A stretch of 64,000 nucleotides of DNA from Legionella beliardensis. GTDB taxonomy: Bacteria > Pseudomonadota > Gammaproteobacteria > Legionellales > Legionellaceae. The translations under genes and the position numbers were made by a program. The DNA lies in contig NZ_UGNV01000001.1 of the NCBI RefSeq assembly GCF_900452395.1, positions 2,195,501 to 2,259,500 of the forward strand, given 5' to 3'. This document shows, piece after piece, positions 8,565-17,351 of the stretch. The notes below the pieces were generated by a model. The model was not told the DNA's origin, ran no database searches, and worked only from the letters and a program-made list of their open reading frames with translations. Within the stretch, counting starts at the first letter, position 1, and each line of letters opens with the position of its first letter.

Positions 8565-8993
8565 TTATGTACGGCAATTGGCTGGACGATATCTAGCATT
8601 AAGCGACCCACCTGTACAAGTCCAAGTTATATGTCCAGTCGTTGCATTTAAAGTAGGAACCAATATTATGGTACCGCCGCCAGCTGCAGCTGGATAAGTT
8701 ATTGTAATAGACCCGGCTGAGGGTGCACTACCTATTTCAATAGAAGTCACATTAGGTACTGTTCCAGCTGCTGGTGGTGTATAGCCTGCAGCTGCATTAG
8801 TAGAAGGTAGTGTACCTGTTGACTGTGCTGTCTCGGATACGGCTGTCTTAGCTGCTGAAGCAAGTGTAAGACCCTCGGTAACCCTTGCTCTAATCGTATA
8901 ATCTTGATAAGCAGGAATTGCAATGGCCGCCAAGATACCTACGATAGCCACGACAATCATTAACTCAATTAGTGTAAAACCTCGTTGTTTCAT
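8565..8993 (-). CDS. Type IVa major pilin, first copy
   Basis: Prepilin of 142 residues with leader MKQRG, cleavage G5/F6, Glu5 and helix [19 protein letters not shown], followed by an Ala/Thr/Gly-rich globular part and the C-terminal disulfide pair (CTGG ... NCRT). It is first in the tandem pilin pair. AAAGGAG lies 8 bases before the ATG and a sigma-54 promoter about 50 bases upstream. It differs from the second copy mostly between residues 30 and 110, the surface-exposed part in this fold. L. pneumophila has two adjacent pilin genes after pfp, from memory. Confidence 0.96.
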   Translation of the reverse strand: MKQRGFTLIELMIVVAIVGILAAIAIPAYQDYTIRARVTEGLTLASAAKTAVSETAQSTGTLPSTNAAAGYTPPAAGTVPNVTSIEIGSAPSAGSITITYPAAAGGGTIILVPTLNATTGHITWTCTGGSLNARYRPANCRT

Positions 8994-9040
8994 TGTGTTC
9001 GCTCCTTTAAACTAATAAATTTTCATTTTGATTAAGTTAC

Positions 9041-9056
9041 TGCAATTTATATGCCA
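9041..9056 (-). promoter_or_regulatory. Sigma-54 (RpoN) -24/-12 promoter of the pilin pair
   Basis: On the reverse strand TGGCATATAAATTGCA matches the sigma-54 consensus TGGCAC-N5-TTGCW. The GG and GC dinucleotides are exactly 10 bases apart. The start point would be near 9030 and the leader about 35 bases, with AAAGGAG before the ATG. Sigma-54 control of major pilin genes (for example by PilR) is well known in Pseudomonas. Confidence 0.8.
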
Positions 9057-9385
9057 TAACCTTAAGGACGTTTTTTCAGTCACTTAAAACTATTTCTAGT
9101 ATAAACAAAGATAACATTTATAAATTAAAACTTCTGCTTTTTTAACAGGAAAAATAATATTAATACAGGCGGTTAGGTACGTGCATTACAGGTAAACAGG
9201 CCAGTTTCTACTTTAGTTTGTTATTTATTTATAAGTTGACAAAATTAGTCACTTTTTGACTTTTACGGTAGGATAATACTTAAAAATAAATGTTATGCTA
9301 AAATTTATAACGTTTACGTATCAAATGTAGCATAAGCCCGTTAAAATAGAGCTTATAATTTAGTAACTTTTTAATGATAGTTAGT
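9057..9385. other. AT-rich gap upstream of pilins and bolA
   Basis: No reading frame or repeat is supported. The stretch separates the divergent pilin operon and bolA, so it should hold the enhancer site for the sigma-54 activator and the bolA promoter. A TTGACA occurs at 9236-9241 but without a well-spaced -10. No enhancer palindrome was certain by eye. Confidence 0.4.
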
Positions 9386-9703
9386 ATGACTCGCCAAGAA
9401 CACATCACGCAATTACTGGTTAATGCCTTAAACCCTGTCTTTCTCGAAGTAGAAAATGAATCCTATAAACATAGTGTGCCGCCAGGCAGTGAAACGCATT
9501 TTAAACTAATTGTAGTTACGGATGCGTTTCAAAATTTAGAAAGGATAGACAGGCACCGCAAAATTAATGCCTTACTCGCACATGAGCTTGAAAATGGCTT
9601 GCATGCCTTAAGCCTTTCTCTTCATACTCCTCTAGAATGGCAAGATAAACAAGGTAGCGTACCAAAATCGCCCCCCTGTCATGGCGGGTCTCGTCATGGC
9701 TGA
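9386..9703 (+). CDS. bolA: BolA family protein
   Basis: BolA proteins pair with monothiol glutaredoxins in iron-sulfur handling and, in enterics, affect morphology and envelope genes. The protein (105 residues from this ATG) has the class II KH-like BolA core: FLEVENESYKH, VPPGSETHFK with the metal-ligand His, RHRKINALL and a C-terminal SPPCHGG. It aligns to the E. coli protein best from MTRQEH, so this ATG is preferred over one four codons upstream (9374). The 3' end overlaps yjbQ by 8 bases, implying translational coupling. Confidence 0.9.
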   Translation: MTRQEHITQLLVNALNPVFLEVENESYKHSVPPGSETHFKLIVVTDAFQNLERIDRHRKINALLAHELENGLHALSLSLHTPLEWQDKQGSVPKSPPCHGGSRHG

Positions 9704-10136
9704 GCAAGTACCTTTTTATGGGCAAATAAAATGTTCCCTTTCGCCGCTGCCGCGCGGAATCCATTTAATCACCGATAATATCAAAACGTCATTGGCAAAA
9801 TTACCCACGCTGCAGGTTGGTCTCGTGCATTTGTTTTTACAACACACTTCAGCCTCACTTTTAATCAGTGAAAATGCCTCTGATGAAGTACCACTTGATC
9901 TAGAAACGCATTTAAATAGATTAGTGCCTGAAGATGATCAATTATATCTTCATACGATTGAAGGCTCTGATGACATGCCTGGCCATATAAAAAATGCCCT
10001 ACTTGGCAGTAGCTTAACTATTCCCATTACTCAAGGAAAAATGGCGCTTGGCCAATGGCAAGGAATATTTTTATGCGAGCATCGTAATGCCGCTACCGCT
10101 CGCCATATTATTATTACGCTACAAGGGCTACAGTGA
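9696..10136 (+). CDS. yjbQ: YjbQ/UPF0047 family protein
   Basis: A 146-residue protein of the YjbQ family, whose members are linked to weak thiamine-phosphate synthase activity; the physiological role is not settled. Typical signatures are present: GIHLITDNI near the start, LFLQHTSASLLISEN, DDMPGHIKNALLG with its His, and GQWQGIFLCEHR near the end. The start MAEQVPF is chosen because it begins at the fold's first strand and overlaps the bolA stop (ATGGCTGA). An upstream ATG at 9681 lies inside bolA and would add five residues. Confidence 0.88.
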   Translation: MAEQVPFYGQIKCSLSPLPRGIHLITDNIKTSLAKLPTLQVGLVHLFLQHTSASLLISENASDEVPLDLETHLNRLVPEDDQLYLHTIEGSDDMPGHIKNALLGSSLTIPITQGKMALGQWQGIFLCEHRNAATARHIIITLQGLQ

Positions 10137-10167
10137 ATTAAGTACGCTTTGAGTAGCCGCGTATTAT

Positions 10168-10210
10168 CCTGGATTGCTTTACCTCTACGTTATAAAGGCT
10201 CGCAATGACG
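10168..10210 (-). repeat. R4 repeat (CAATCCAGG type)
   Basis: CCTGGATTGCTTTACCTC ... GGCTCGCAATGACG is the reverse of the widespread intergenic repeat that starts GTCATTGCGAGC and ends GCAATCCAGG. Related copies lie at 10717-10760 and 40174-40203. It lies in the 800-base gap 10137-10941, which holds only repeats and, at its end, the transporter promoter. Confidence 0.55.
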
Positions 10211-10229
10211 CCTTTTCCTAAAATAAAAC

Positions 10230-10491
10230 GTAGATACTGTTTTTAAAAGCAAGCAAAATGTCATTAAAATTATTTTTATTTTTTTAAGGCAGCCTCTACT
10301 TGCTTTATCTAACTTAAGTCCGAAATACCGTGGCGTGACCACGGTATCCATACCCATCGTGCCACGTCACTGGATACCGCGGTCACGCCGCGGTAATTCG
10401 GTTGGGACTTATTTCACACTAAAATAAACGTAGCCTGGGTGCAGGCTCATAGGGCCGTAACCCGGGTTTCACTTCGTTTCACCCAGGCTAC
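10230..10491 (-). repeat. Composite intergenic repeat R1-R2-R3, copy 2 (reversed)
   Basis: Read on the reverse strand: R1 (10491-10430, 62 bases with 11-base terminal inverted repeats GTAGCCTGGGT), a linker GTTTATTTTAGTGTGAAATA, R2 (10401-10320, from CCGAATTACCG to CGGTATTTCGG) and R3 (10298-10230). Module order and linkers match copies at 5749 and 53004. R1 orientation relative to R2 is as in copy 1 and opposite to copies 3 and 4. Confidence 0.8.
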
Positions 10492-10528
10492 TTGCTAGGT
10501 CTCACAATATGAATAACGCCGAATATTG

Positions 10529-10611
10529 TCATTCCCGTGTAGACGGGAATCTAGTCTGATAATGGCATGATGCTAATATTAAGCCTGGATCTCCGCCTAC
10601 GCGGAGATGAC
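10529..10611 (-). repeat. R5 double-hairpin repeat, copy 1
   Basis: Two short hairpins (CATTCCCGTGTAGACGGGAATC and CTCCGCCTACGCGGAG, each under 23 bases) joined by about 40 bases. The reverse complement aligns along its length with 53297-53385. It yields spurious short reading frames on the reverse strand. Confidence 0.7.
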
Positions 10612-10621
10612 AGTAAACGTT

Positions 10622-10687
10622 GACACTGTCCTTAGAAATAACTAGCCTTTTAATGAAGTTTAGCTTGATTTTAAAGACAGTATCTAC
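10622..10687 (+). repeat. Solitary R3 module
   Basis: ACACTGTCCTTAGAAATAAC ... TTAAAGACAGTATCTAC. It matches the R3 module of the composite repeat (TTTTAATGAARTTT in the centre, terminal AGACAGTATCTAC) but stands without R1 or R2. Confidence 0.6.
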
Positions 10688-10716
10688 TTGAGTAAGCTTT
10701 AAGCAACAGCATCTTA

Positions 10717-10760
10717 TCTTGGGTTGCCTCACTTTTACGGTGTGAAGGTTTGCAATGAGG
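10717..10760 (-). repeat. R4-like repeat
   Basis: ATCTTGGGTTGCCTCACTT ... GTTTGCAATGAGG resembles the R4 repeat at 10168-10210 with several changes. It is 180 bases before the transporter gene. Confidence 0.45.
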
Positions 10761-10871
10761 CTCTCTCCTCCGTATTGTCTGTCTTTGCGGCGGTTTGCAA
10801 CTGCTAAAAGCGATGAAATCAGGTTTATACGATAAAAAATAATAAAAGTCTGACTTATCGTAGAAAACTCA

Positions 10872-10900
10872 TTTATCGTTAGAATTATTTGCCCTATAAT
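10872..10900 (+). promoter_or_regulatory. Probable sigma-70 promoter of the APC transporter
   Basis: TATAAT (10895-10900) is a perfect -10 and TTTATC (10872-10877) a poor -35 at 17-base spacing. Transcription would start near 10907, giving a leader of about 35 bases. TTATCGT occurs at 10855-10861 and again at 10873-10879 over the -35, and inverted (ACGATAA) at 10829-10835, as if an activator or repressor bound here. Confidence 0.5.
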
Positions 10901-10941
10901 GGCTATCTTTTTGTCAATAAAATTGCTGAGTACTCTCCTCC

Positions 10942-12366
10942 ATGAAAGCGTGGTCTTCTGAAAAAATATCGGTTTTTGCACTTGTTTTACTGATTACTGG
11001 TGCGATTGATAGTATTCGTAATTTACCTGGTACCGCCTTATTTGGTTCTTCATTAATTTTCTTCTTTATCTTCTCAGCGATTGTTTTCTTGATTCCTGTG
11101 GCCTTAGTTGCCGCTGAACTTTCATCCACCTGGCCCGAAGAAGAAGGCGGCGTTTATAGTTGGGTAGAATCCGCTTTTGGCGAGAATGTTGCTTTTTTCG
11201 CCATTTGGTTGCAATGGATAAATACCATGGTTTGGTATCCAACTATTTTATCGTTTATTGCTGGCATCTTAGCTTACCTTATTAATCCCGACTTAATTCA
11301 AAATAAATTTTATTTAATTTCAGTTATTTTAATTGTTTTTTGGTCATTAACTTTTTTAGGGTTATCCGGTTTACGGGCATCAGCCGCCTTTGCCAGTTTT
11401 TGTGCAGTTGTTGGCATGATTCTACCTATGGGCTTTATTATCCTTTTAAGCCTCATTTGGCTGATTAAGGGCAATCCCATTGCCATTGATTTAAGCCTAA
11501 ATCACTTAATTCCTCATTGGGGTGAAACCCAGTCTTGGGTCTCTTTAACAGCCATTATGACTTCTTTTTTAGGCATGGAATTGGCAGCGGTACACGTGCG
11601 TAATGTTAATTACCCCCAACGCAATTTTCCCCGGGCCATGTTTTTTTCAGTCATTTTGATTTTAATTACTATGATTTTAGGGTCACTAGCCATCGCTTTT
11701 GTTCTACCAGCAGAAAAAATTAGCCTAGTAGGTGGTGTTATGCAGGCATTTAATAATTTTTTTCAAGCTTATCATTTAAATTTTCTAATGCCGGTGTTAA
11801 TTATTTTACTGCTATTAGGCAGCCTAGGCAGTATGGTCAACTGGATCATTTCACCTGCCAAGGGGCTTTTGTTAGCAGCAGATAAGGGCTTTTTACCTCA
11901 TTGGCTTTATCGCTTAAATGAGCATGGTATTGCGACCCGCATTTTGATCTTACAGGCGGTACTCGTGACGCTGCTGTGTAGCGTCTTTTTACTATTTCCT
12001 AGCATCAATGCAATTTATTGGCTTTTTACTGACTTAAGTACTGAGCTCTATATTATGATGTACGTTTTAATGTTTATTGCTGCTTGGCGCTTAAAAAGTA
12101 AATTCGCAACCAGGCCTCGCCCTTTTGCTATTCCTGGTGGAAAATTGGGTTATTATTTGACGTGCTGCCTTGGCTTAATTGGCTGCATCATTACTCTTAT
12201 TATTGGGTTTATTCCGCCAGAAACAAGTGTGGATATTGGTGGTGCGAGTCGTTTCCGTTTGGTATTTAGTCTGGGTATTGTTTTAATGCTGTTGCCTGCT
12301 TTTTTGCTTTATTTTCGCAAAAAAGCAATGAATGTTGCCAAAATTAGCTATAGAGAAGCTGACTAG
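10942..12366 (+). CDS. APC-superfamily amino acid transporter
   Basis: A 474-residue integral membrane protein of the amino acid-polyamine-organocation superfamily, resembling the glutamate:GABA antiporter group (GadC-like). About twelve hydrophobic helices are visible, beginning KISVFALVLLITGAID; the conserved EEGGVYSWVESAFG of helix 2-3 and the helix 8-9 region DKGFLPHWLYRLNEHG are typical. The substrate cannot be told from sequence. The upstream frame is closed by TGA 13 bases before the ATG, so this start is the first possible, but no good Shine-Dalgarno is seen. It converges on kdsB. Confidence 0.88.
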   Translation: MKAWSSEKISVFALVLLITGAIDSIRNLPGTALFGSSLIFFFIFSAIVFLIPVALVAAELSSTWPEEEGGVYSWVESAFGENVAFFAIWLQWINTMVWYPTILSFIAGILAYLINPDLIQNKFYLISVILIVFWSLTFLGLSGLRASAAFASFCAVVGMILPMGFIILLSLIWLIKGNPIAIDLSLNHLIPHWGETQSWVSLTAIMTSFLGMELAAVHVRNVNYPQRNFPRAMFFSVILILITMILGSLAIAFVLPAEKISLVGGVMQAFNNFFQAYHLNFLMPVLIILLLLGSLGSMVNWIISPAKGLLLAADKGFLPHWLYRLNEHGIATRILILQAVLVTLLCSVFLLFPSINAIYWLFTDLSTELYIMMYVLMFIAAWRLKSKFATRPRPFAIPGGKLGYYLTCCLGLIGCIITLIIGFIPPETSVDIGGASRFRLVFSLGIVLMLLPAFLLYFRKKAMNVAKISYREAD

Positions 12367-12413
12367 CCTGGATAGATTAGATAGTCTTCACTTGTGAGTT
12401 GCATTAAGAATTG

Positions 12414-13148
12414 CTAAAACTTTTCACATGCTTTCGCTAAATCTTCGGCAGTATTAATATCTTGCTGAGGAACAGTACAAGCAACATCAACTCGTATTTT
12501 ATGACCTGTCCATAACACGCGTAACTGTTCTAATGCTTCGCACTGTTCTAATTTACAAGGTGGCCAGCTGACATAATCAAGTAAGAAATGAGCTCGATAG
12601 GCATATAAACCAATATGCTTAAAAGCATGGCTAATGCTATTAGGTTCATCACGATGGGCAGGAATAGGTGCTCTTGAAAAATAAAGGGCATTATTAAGGT
12701 GATCACGCACCACCTTAACAACATTAGGATTTAATAACTGTTCTTGCTTTTCAATTGGCCAGCATAGCGTTGCCATCATTAATTCTGAATTTGTTAGAAT
12801 CCTTGCAACCTGGCTAATTAAAGTAGGCTCAATAAATGGCTCATCGCCTTGCACATTAACAATAATGTCATCTTTGGTATAAAACCCTCTGGCAATAACC
12901 TCAGCGATTCGGTCTGTTCCCGTCGTATGAGCTGTGGAGGTCATTTCAGCCTGTGCACCAAATTCTTTGGCATGGGTTGCAATATACTCACTGTCAGTTG
13001 CAATCGTAATTGACTTAGGTTTTGCTTTTAAGACTTGTTCATAAACACGTTGAATCACTGTTTTGCCGCCAATTTCCATCATTAATTTACCAGGTAGGCG
13101 TAATGATTGGTAACGTGCGGGAATAACCACATGAAAATCATTCGTCAT
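12414..13148 (-). CDS. kdsB: 3-deoxy-manno-octulosonate cytidylyltransferase
   Basis: Activates KDO as CMP-KDO for lipopolysaccharide inner-core synthesis (cytoplasm). The 244 residues match the family length and motifs: [14 protein letters not shown] at the N-terminus for CTP binding, VQGDEPFI with the metal-binding Asp, and [10 protein letters not shown]. Its ATG overlaps the TGA of the preceding Trm112-like gene (ATGA), the same arrangement as the E. coli ycaR-kdsB pair. It is the last gene of a leftward run. Confidence 0.95.
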   Translation of the reverse strand: MTNDFHVVIPARYQSLRLPGKLMMEIGGKTVIQRVYEQVLKAKPKSITIATDSEYIATHAKEFGAQAEMTSTAHTTGTDRIAEVIARGFYTKDDIIVNVQGDEPFIEPTLISQVARILTNSELMMATLCWPIEKQEQLLNPNVVKVVRDHLNNALYFSRAPIPAHRDEPNSISHAFKHIGLYAYRAHFLLDYVSWPPCKLEQCEALEQLRVLWTGHKIRVDVACTVPQQDINTAEDLAKACEKF

Positions 13149-13324
13149 AAGGATTCCTTTTCTTCCAAAGGTATTAAGCGGGCTTCTTGTTCAAGCATAA
13201 CTGGAATAGCATCCCTGATTGGATAAGCAAGCCTGTCAAAACGACAAATCAATTCATCATCTTTTAGCAATAATTTACCTTTACATAAAGGGCAAACCAA
13301 TATTTCTAATAAACGCTTGTCCAA
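13145..13324 (-). CDS. ycaR: Trm112/YcaR-family small zinc-ribbon-like protein, TTG start
   Basis: A 59-residue protein starting at TTG (13322-13324), with GGAG 7 bases upstream and no usable ATG before residue 43. The N-terminus [20 protein letters not shown] and the middle [20 protein letters not shown] match the YcaR/Trm112 family (CPxC, one further Cys, then IRDGIPVLL). YcaR sits directly before kdsB in many gammaproteobacteria, as here with a 4-base overlap. Function in bacteria is unclear; eukaryotic Trm112 activates methyltransferases. The alternative start makes it easy to miss. Confidence 0.88.
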   Translation of the reverse strand: MDKRLLEILVCPLCKGKLLLKDDELICRFDRLAYPIRDAIPVMLEQEARLIPLEEKESL

Positions 13325-13339
13325 AAGAACTCCTTAAAA

Positions 13340-14008
13340 CTATTTAGATACATGGGTGACTTGATTACGAATATAACTAGGCAATGCCTCTAAAGCGGTA
13401 ATTGGCGCTACCTGCTCTGCTAGCACCAAGCGTATCATAGTACTCGCCTTTAAAGAAACCTCTTGTTGTTTTACAACGCTAGCCTTTAAAGATTGCGGTA
13501 AATCTTGATAATAAGCTTGATAGCCTATACCGGCTAACCTTAAAGGTTTATCCGTTATAATATTGATATCGGCAGCATCAGATACATATTCTGCAACGTC
13601 TAGCCAAGAATTATCACGATAATAAGCCCAATAAACTTGATTCATGCGCGCATCTATCATAGCTAATATCGCAGGTGCATCATTTTCATTTTGATTAAGT
13701 GTTATCTCATAAGCAAGGGTTGCTAAGCTACTGACTGGATATACCGGCAGATTATGAGGGTAAGCTAAGCCTTTCGCTAGACTACAAGCAATGCGCAACC
13801 CGGTAAAACTTCCAGGCCCACGGCCAAAAACAATACCGTCTAGTTCTGCAATAGATAAATTTTCCTGACCTAGTAATTGATCAATCATGCTTAAGATAAA
13901 TTGAGCATGCTGCCCCTGGCCAACTTGACTAAGCTCGGTTATCTTACCTTGATTAAATAAGGCGATAGACGCAATCGACGTAGAGGTATCAAACGCTAAT
14001 AACTTCAT
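13340..14008 (-). CDS. tsaB: tRNA threonylcarbamoyladenosine biosynthesis protein TsaB
   Basis: Scaffold subunit of the TsaBDE complex that makes t6A at position 37 of ANN-decoding tRNAs. The 222 residues show the ASKHA fold typical of Tsa[16 protein letters not shown] at the start, GQGQHAQFILSMID, and the signature GRGPGSFTGLRIA. The start ATG lies inside the preceding helicase gene (20-base overlap), implying coupling. Confidence 0.94.
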   Translation of the reverse strand: MKLLAFDTSTSIASIALFNQGKITELSQVGQGQHAQFILSMIDQLLGQENLSIAELDGIVFGRGPGSFTGLRIACSLAKGLAYPHNLPVYPVSSLATLAYEITLNQNENDAPAILAMIDARMNQVYWAYYRDNSWLDVAEYVSDAADINIITDKPLRLAGIGYQAYYQDLPQSLKASVVKQQEVSLKASTMIRLVLAEQVAPITALEALPSYIRNQVTHVSK

Positions 14009-15959
14009 TATTAAATGCCAATTGATTAATAAAATTTAACACACATTGTTCATCTCGTGTTTTTTGTAATAAAGGTAAGCTTGCAAAGATTTGTCGCCCA
14101 TAAGTTCTACCCGTCAAGCGCGGATCAGCAATCATTAACACCCCTTTATCGGTGGTGTCTCGGATTAAGCGCCCTACTCCTTGCTTTAAAGCAAGGACTG
14201 CATTAGGTAAGGACAATTCATCAAAGCTTGATAAGCCTTGCGCTTTTAGATAAGTTATTTTCCCGCGCATGACTGGATCAACAGGGCTTGCAAACGGTAA
14301 TTTATCAATAATGACGCAAGATAATGCCTCACCTTTTACATCCACACCTTCCCAAAAAGTTGCAGTCCCTAGTAAAACAGCATTACCTAATTGCCTAAAG
14401 CGCGCCAATAAAATAGGCTTTGCTTCCTCGCCTTGAATTAATAATGGATAGTCTAAATTATCCATCAAAAGCTCAGCAACTAATTTTAAAGCCCGGTGAC
14501 TTGTAAATAAGAAAAAACAGCGGCCCTGGCAAGCATCAATAATAGGAAGCGCTTTTTCAACGAGCACTTGATAGTAGGATGGATCATTTGGGTCAGGCAA
14601 AAAACGAGGCAAATAGAGCAGTGCTTGTTGCATGTAATTGAAGGGACTTGGCAAAAGTAATGTTGTTGCTTGTTCTAACCCTAGCGGTTTAGTAAAGCAG
14701 TCAAAAGATGCCCCCATGGTTAAAGTTGCGGAAGTAAAAACATAGGCACACGATAATTGTTGCTTAAGCAGCAGCTGAAAAAATTGCGCCACATCATAAG
14801 GGGTTGCATGCAAGACTAGCGCATGCTTGTAGCGCTCTATCCACTTAATAAGGGTTTTATTGGATTTTTGAAAAGTAAGTGCAGTCGTTTTAAAAGCCTC
14901 TAAACGCTTAGCACATCTTTTTAAACCCGCACTCTCTTCTTCCTCAACATCCTTAAGGCAATCAAGAAAGGTATCTATTAATTGTAGCAATTGTTGCCAA
15001 GCCTTTTGAAACGGTTGATTACGCTCAATCACATCCCAACTTAACTTTTCCTCTTTTAGAGGTAAACTTGCTATTAATTGATCAATCACTTGATCAGTTT
15101 CTAAGCTTAATTTTTTCAGCGGTTGATTAGCTAAATCAAGTACGGGCCATTCATGCAAAATATCATCTATTAAATCGCGTAATTGCCGTGTTCCTAAACG
15201 CTCTTCATTAAAATGAGCAGCAATTTCAGCTAACTGATGTGCCTCATCAAAAACAACCACTTCAGCGCCTGGTAATAGTTCACCGAACCCTTCTTCTTTT
15301 AAGCGTGAATCAGCAAAAAATAAATGATGGTTAATGATGATTAAATCAGCATCCAGCGCTCTTTTGCGTGCCTTAACTAAAAAACATTCTTGGTAATAAG
15401 CACACTCACTGCCTAAACAATTGTCGGTGGTAGATGTTATATAAGACCAAAGTGGCGAATCTTCTTTAATTTCCGGTAATTCACTACGCTCACCATAAGC
15501 AAGTTGCGGCAATTTTTCTTTAACTTTTAAAATATCATGAATGAGCTGCGGATTACTAAAAAGCCCCTCTTCAGCATGCTGCTCTATGCGGTAACGGCAA
15601 AGATAATTAGCTCGGCCTTTTAAATTTTGCACGTTAATCGCTCGCCCCAAGGCACGTGCAAGGAGCGGCAAATCTTTTTGAAATAATTGATCTTGTAGCG
15701 TTTTAGTTGCTGTTGAAATGAGTGCTTTTTTGCCGCTTAGCAAACAAGGCACTAAATAGGCAAAGGTCTTGCCTGTGCCTGTGCCTGCTTCTGCAACAAG
15801 AATCGATTTTTGCCTAATAGCCTCTGTCACTGCCAACGCCAAGGTTACTTGCGACTGGCGTGCTATAAAACCAGGAATTGCAGTAGATAATCGTCCTTTC
15901 TCACTGAAGATATGTTGACAATGAGTCAACTCATCATCAGTTAGCGCACTTATTTCCAC
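13989..15959 (-). CDS. yoaA: YoaA/DinG-type ATP-dependent DNA helicase with Fe-S cluster
   Basis: Superfamily 2, XPD/DinG-like helicase, 656 residues, closest in layout to E. coli YoaA. Walker [13 protein letters not shown] (about 57-68), four cysteines for a 4Fe-4S cluster between motifs I and II (CRYR, then CLGSEC and ECF), DEAH box VVFDEAHQL, and C-terminal motif [16 protein letters not shown]. In E. coli YoaA works with HolC (Pol III chi) in repair of stalled forks, and holC is also in this window though far away. Overlaps fdxA by 10 bases and tsaB by 20. Confidence 0.9.
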   Translation of the reverse strand: MEISALTDDELTHCQHIFSEKGRLSTAIPGFIARQSQVTLALAVTEAIRQKSILVAEAGTGTGKTFAYLVPCLLSGKKALISTATKTLQDQLFQKDLPLLARALGRAINVQNLKGRANYLCRYRIEQHAEEGLFSNPQLIHDILKVKEKLPQLAYGERSELPEIKEDSPLWSYITSTTDNCLGSECAYYQECFLVKARKRALDADLIIINHHLFFADSRLKEEGFGELLPGAEVVVFDEAHQLAEIAAHFNEERLGTRQLRDLIDDILHEWPVLDLANQPLKKLSLETDQVIDQLIASLPLKEEKLSWDVIERNQPFQKAWQQLLQLIDTFLDCLKDVEEEESAGLKRCAKRLEAFKTTALTFQKSNKTLIKWIERYKHALVLHATPYDVAQFFQLLLKQQLSCAYVFTSATLTMGASFDCFTKPLGLEQATTLLLPSPFNYMQQALLYLPRFLPDPNDPSYYQVLVEKALPIIDACQGRCFFLFTSHRALKLVAELLMDNLDYPLLIQGEEAKPILLARFRQLGNAVLLGTATFWEGVDVKGEALSCVIIDKLPFASPVDPVMRGKITYLKAQGLSSFDELSLPNAVLALKQGVGRLIRDTTDKGVLMIADPRLTGRTYGRQIFASLPLLQKTRDEQCVLNFINQLAFNNEVISV

Positions 15960-16282
15960 TCTTTCTCAAGAAATTGTAACTTATCTTTTACTTCTTCCCA
16001 TTCCTTTGCATCAGTAGGCGCATCTTTCTTGGCAGTAATATTTGGCCATTCTTTAGATAATTCTGCATTAAGCGTCTGAAATTGCTTTTGCTCATCTGTT
16101 AAATCATCTTCAGACATAATCGCTTGCACCGGACACTCAGGCTCGCAAAGTGCGCAATCAATGCATTCATCAGGGTGAATAACTAAAAAATTAGGCCCCT
16201 CATAAAAGCAATCAACGGGACAAACTTCTACGCAATCAGTGTATTTACATTTAATACAACTTTCAGTCACAACAAAAGTCAT
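15950..16282 (-). CDS. fdxA: 7Fe ferredoxin FdxA
   Basis: Low-potential electron carrier with one 3Fe-4S and one 4Fe-4S cluster. The 110 residues are nearly identical in motif to Azotobacter ferredoxin I: Cys9, 17 and 50 for the 3Fe cluster, and Cys21, 40, 43 and 46 for the 4Fe cluster (pattern [12 protein letters not shown]), with the two extra cysteines 12 and 25 of that family. It starts the leftward run fdxA-yoaA-tsaB by overlap with the helicase gene, whose product also carries an Fe-S cluster. Confidence 0.96.
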   Translation of the reverse strand: MTFVVTESCIKCKYTDCVEVCPVDCFYEGPNFLVIHPDECIDCALCEPECPVQAIMSEDDLTDEQKQFQTLNAELSKEWPNITAKKDAPTDAKEWEEVKDKLQFLEKEWK

Positions 16283-16325
16283 TTTTAAATTACCAATAGT
16301 TCAAATTTAATCGTTATTAAAACAC

Positions 16326-16353
16326 AACTTACCTAGCTTCGGCTAGCTTAGTT
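16326..16353 (-). terminator. Hairpin after the glutathionyl-hydroquinone reductase gene
   Basis: On the reverse strand AACTAAGCTAGC pairs with GCTAGGTAAGTT around a CGAA loop (two mismatches), followed by GTGTTTTAA. It begins 12 bases past the stop codon. The T-run is short. Confidence 0.45.
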
Positions 16354-16365
16354 GCTCGCTCTCTT

Positions 16366-17307
16366 TTAGTTATCATCTAAATCTAACACAGGCCCTATCG
16401 GCACAATACGGGTAGGGTTAATGGTATGATGACTATAATAGTAATGCTGCTTAATATGGATAAAATCAACAGTTTCTTTAATACCTGGGTAATGATAAAG
16501 CTGCTTTAGATAGGCATGCAACGCTGGGTAATCACTGATTCGTCGTTTGTTGGTTTTAAAATGACCGTAATAAACTGCGTCAAAGCGAATCAAGGTCGTA
16601 AATAAGCGCCAATCAGCTTCTGTAAGTTGCTCGCCTACTAAATAATTAGTCTGCTTAAAATGCACCTCTAGTTCATCTAGGGTTGTAAATAATTCTTGAA
16701 AAGCGTTTTCATACGCTTCTTGGGTGGTTGCAAAACCACAGCGATAGACACCATTATTGACCGTATGATAAATTTTTTCATTAATAGCATCAATCTCACT
16801 TCTTAAAGAAGGGGGATAAAAATCTTGCTCATCGCCAGTTAAGTGATTAAAAGCCACATTAAATTGCCGAATGATTTCTGCTGATTCATTACAAACAATC
16901 GTTTGTTTTTCTGTATCCCACAGGACTGGAACCGTGACGCGCCCAGTATAATGAGGGTCAGCCTTACAATATAACTCGTGTAAATAACGTAAACCATAGA
17001 GCTTATCACCGGTAGCACCTAAGCCTGTCTTAAATTCCCATCCTTGTTCAAGCATGTGAGGGTGAACGATAGAGATATCGATAAGGCTAGTTAATTTTTT
17101 AAGAGCTCGAAAAATTAAAGTACGATGCGCCCAAGGACAAGCTAAAGAAACATATAAGTGATAGCGATTCGCCTCTGATGGAAATAAAGCGCTTGGCTCA
17201 CTACTGATGGCATGATGAAATACTGAAGGCTCACGCTTAAAAGCACCTTTTGTCTTTGCGGTATCATACCATTTATCTTGCCATACCCCATCCACTAATA
17301 AACCCAT
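16366..17307 (-). CDS. yqjG: Glutathionyl-hydroquinone reductase (YqjG/ECM4, Xi-class GST)
   Basis: Reduces glutathionyl-hydroquinones with glutathione, in quinone detoxification. The 313 residues match the family. The catalytic Cys is Cys57 in SLACPWAHRTLIF; SAEIIRQFN corresponds to the glutathione-binding site, and the C-terminal all-helical domain holds TEADWRLFTTLIRFD, which is typical. Separated by 44 bases from the upstream QEGLA-motif gene and read in the same direction. Confidence 0.92.
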   Translation of the reverse strand: MGLLVDGVWQDKWYDTAKTKGAFKREPSVFHHAISSEPSALFPSEANRYHLYVSLACPWAHRTLIFRALKKLTSLIDISIVHPHMLEQGWEFKTGLGATGDKLYGLRYLHELYCKADPHYTGRVTVPVLWDTEKQTIVCNESAEIIRQFNVAFNHLTGDEQDFYPPSLRSEIDAINEKIYHTVNNGVYRCGFATTQEAYENAFQELFTTLDELEVHFKQTNYLVGEQLTEADWRLFTTLIRFDAVYYGHFKTNKRRISDYPALHAYLKQLYHYPGIKETVDFIHIKQHYYYSHHTINPTRIVPIGPVLDLDDN

Positions 17308-17351
17308 AGTAATTTCCTATATTAATTTTAAGTTAATGTGTACTTGAATTT

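Noticed and set aside
10529-10981. 150-codon reverse frame and the similar plus-strand frame at 53125-53382
   Set aside because: Both end in the same translated R5 repeat (hairpin DNA read as protein); no start signal.
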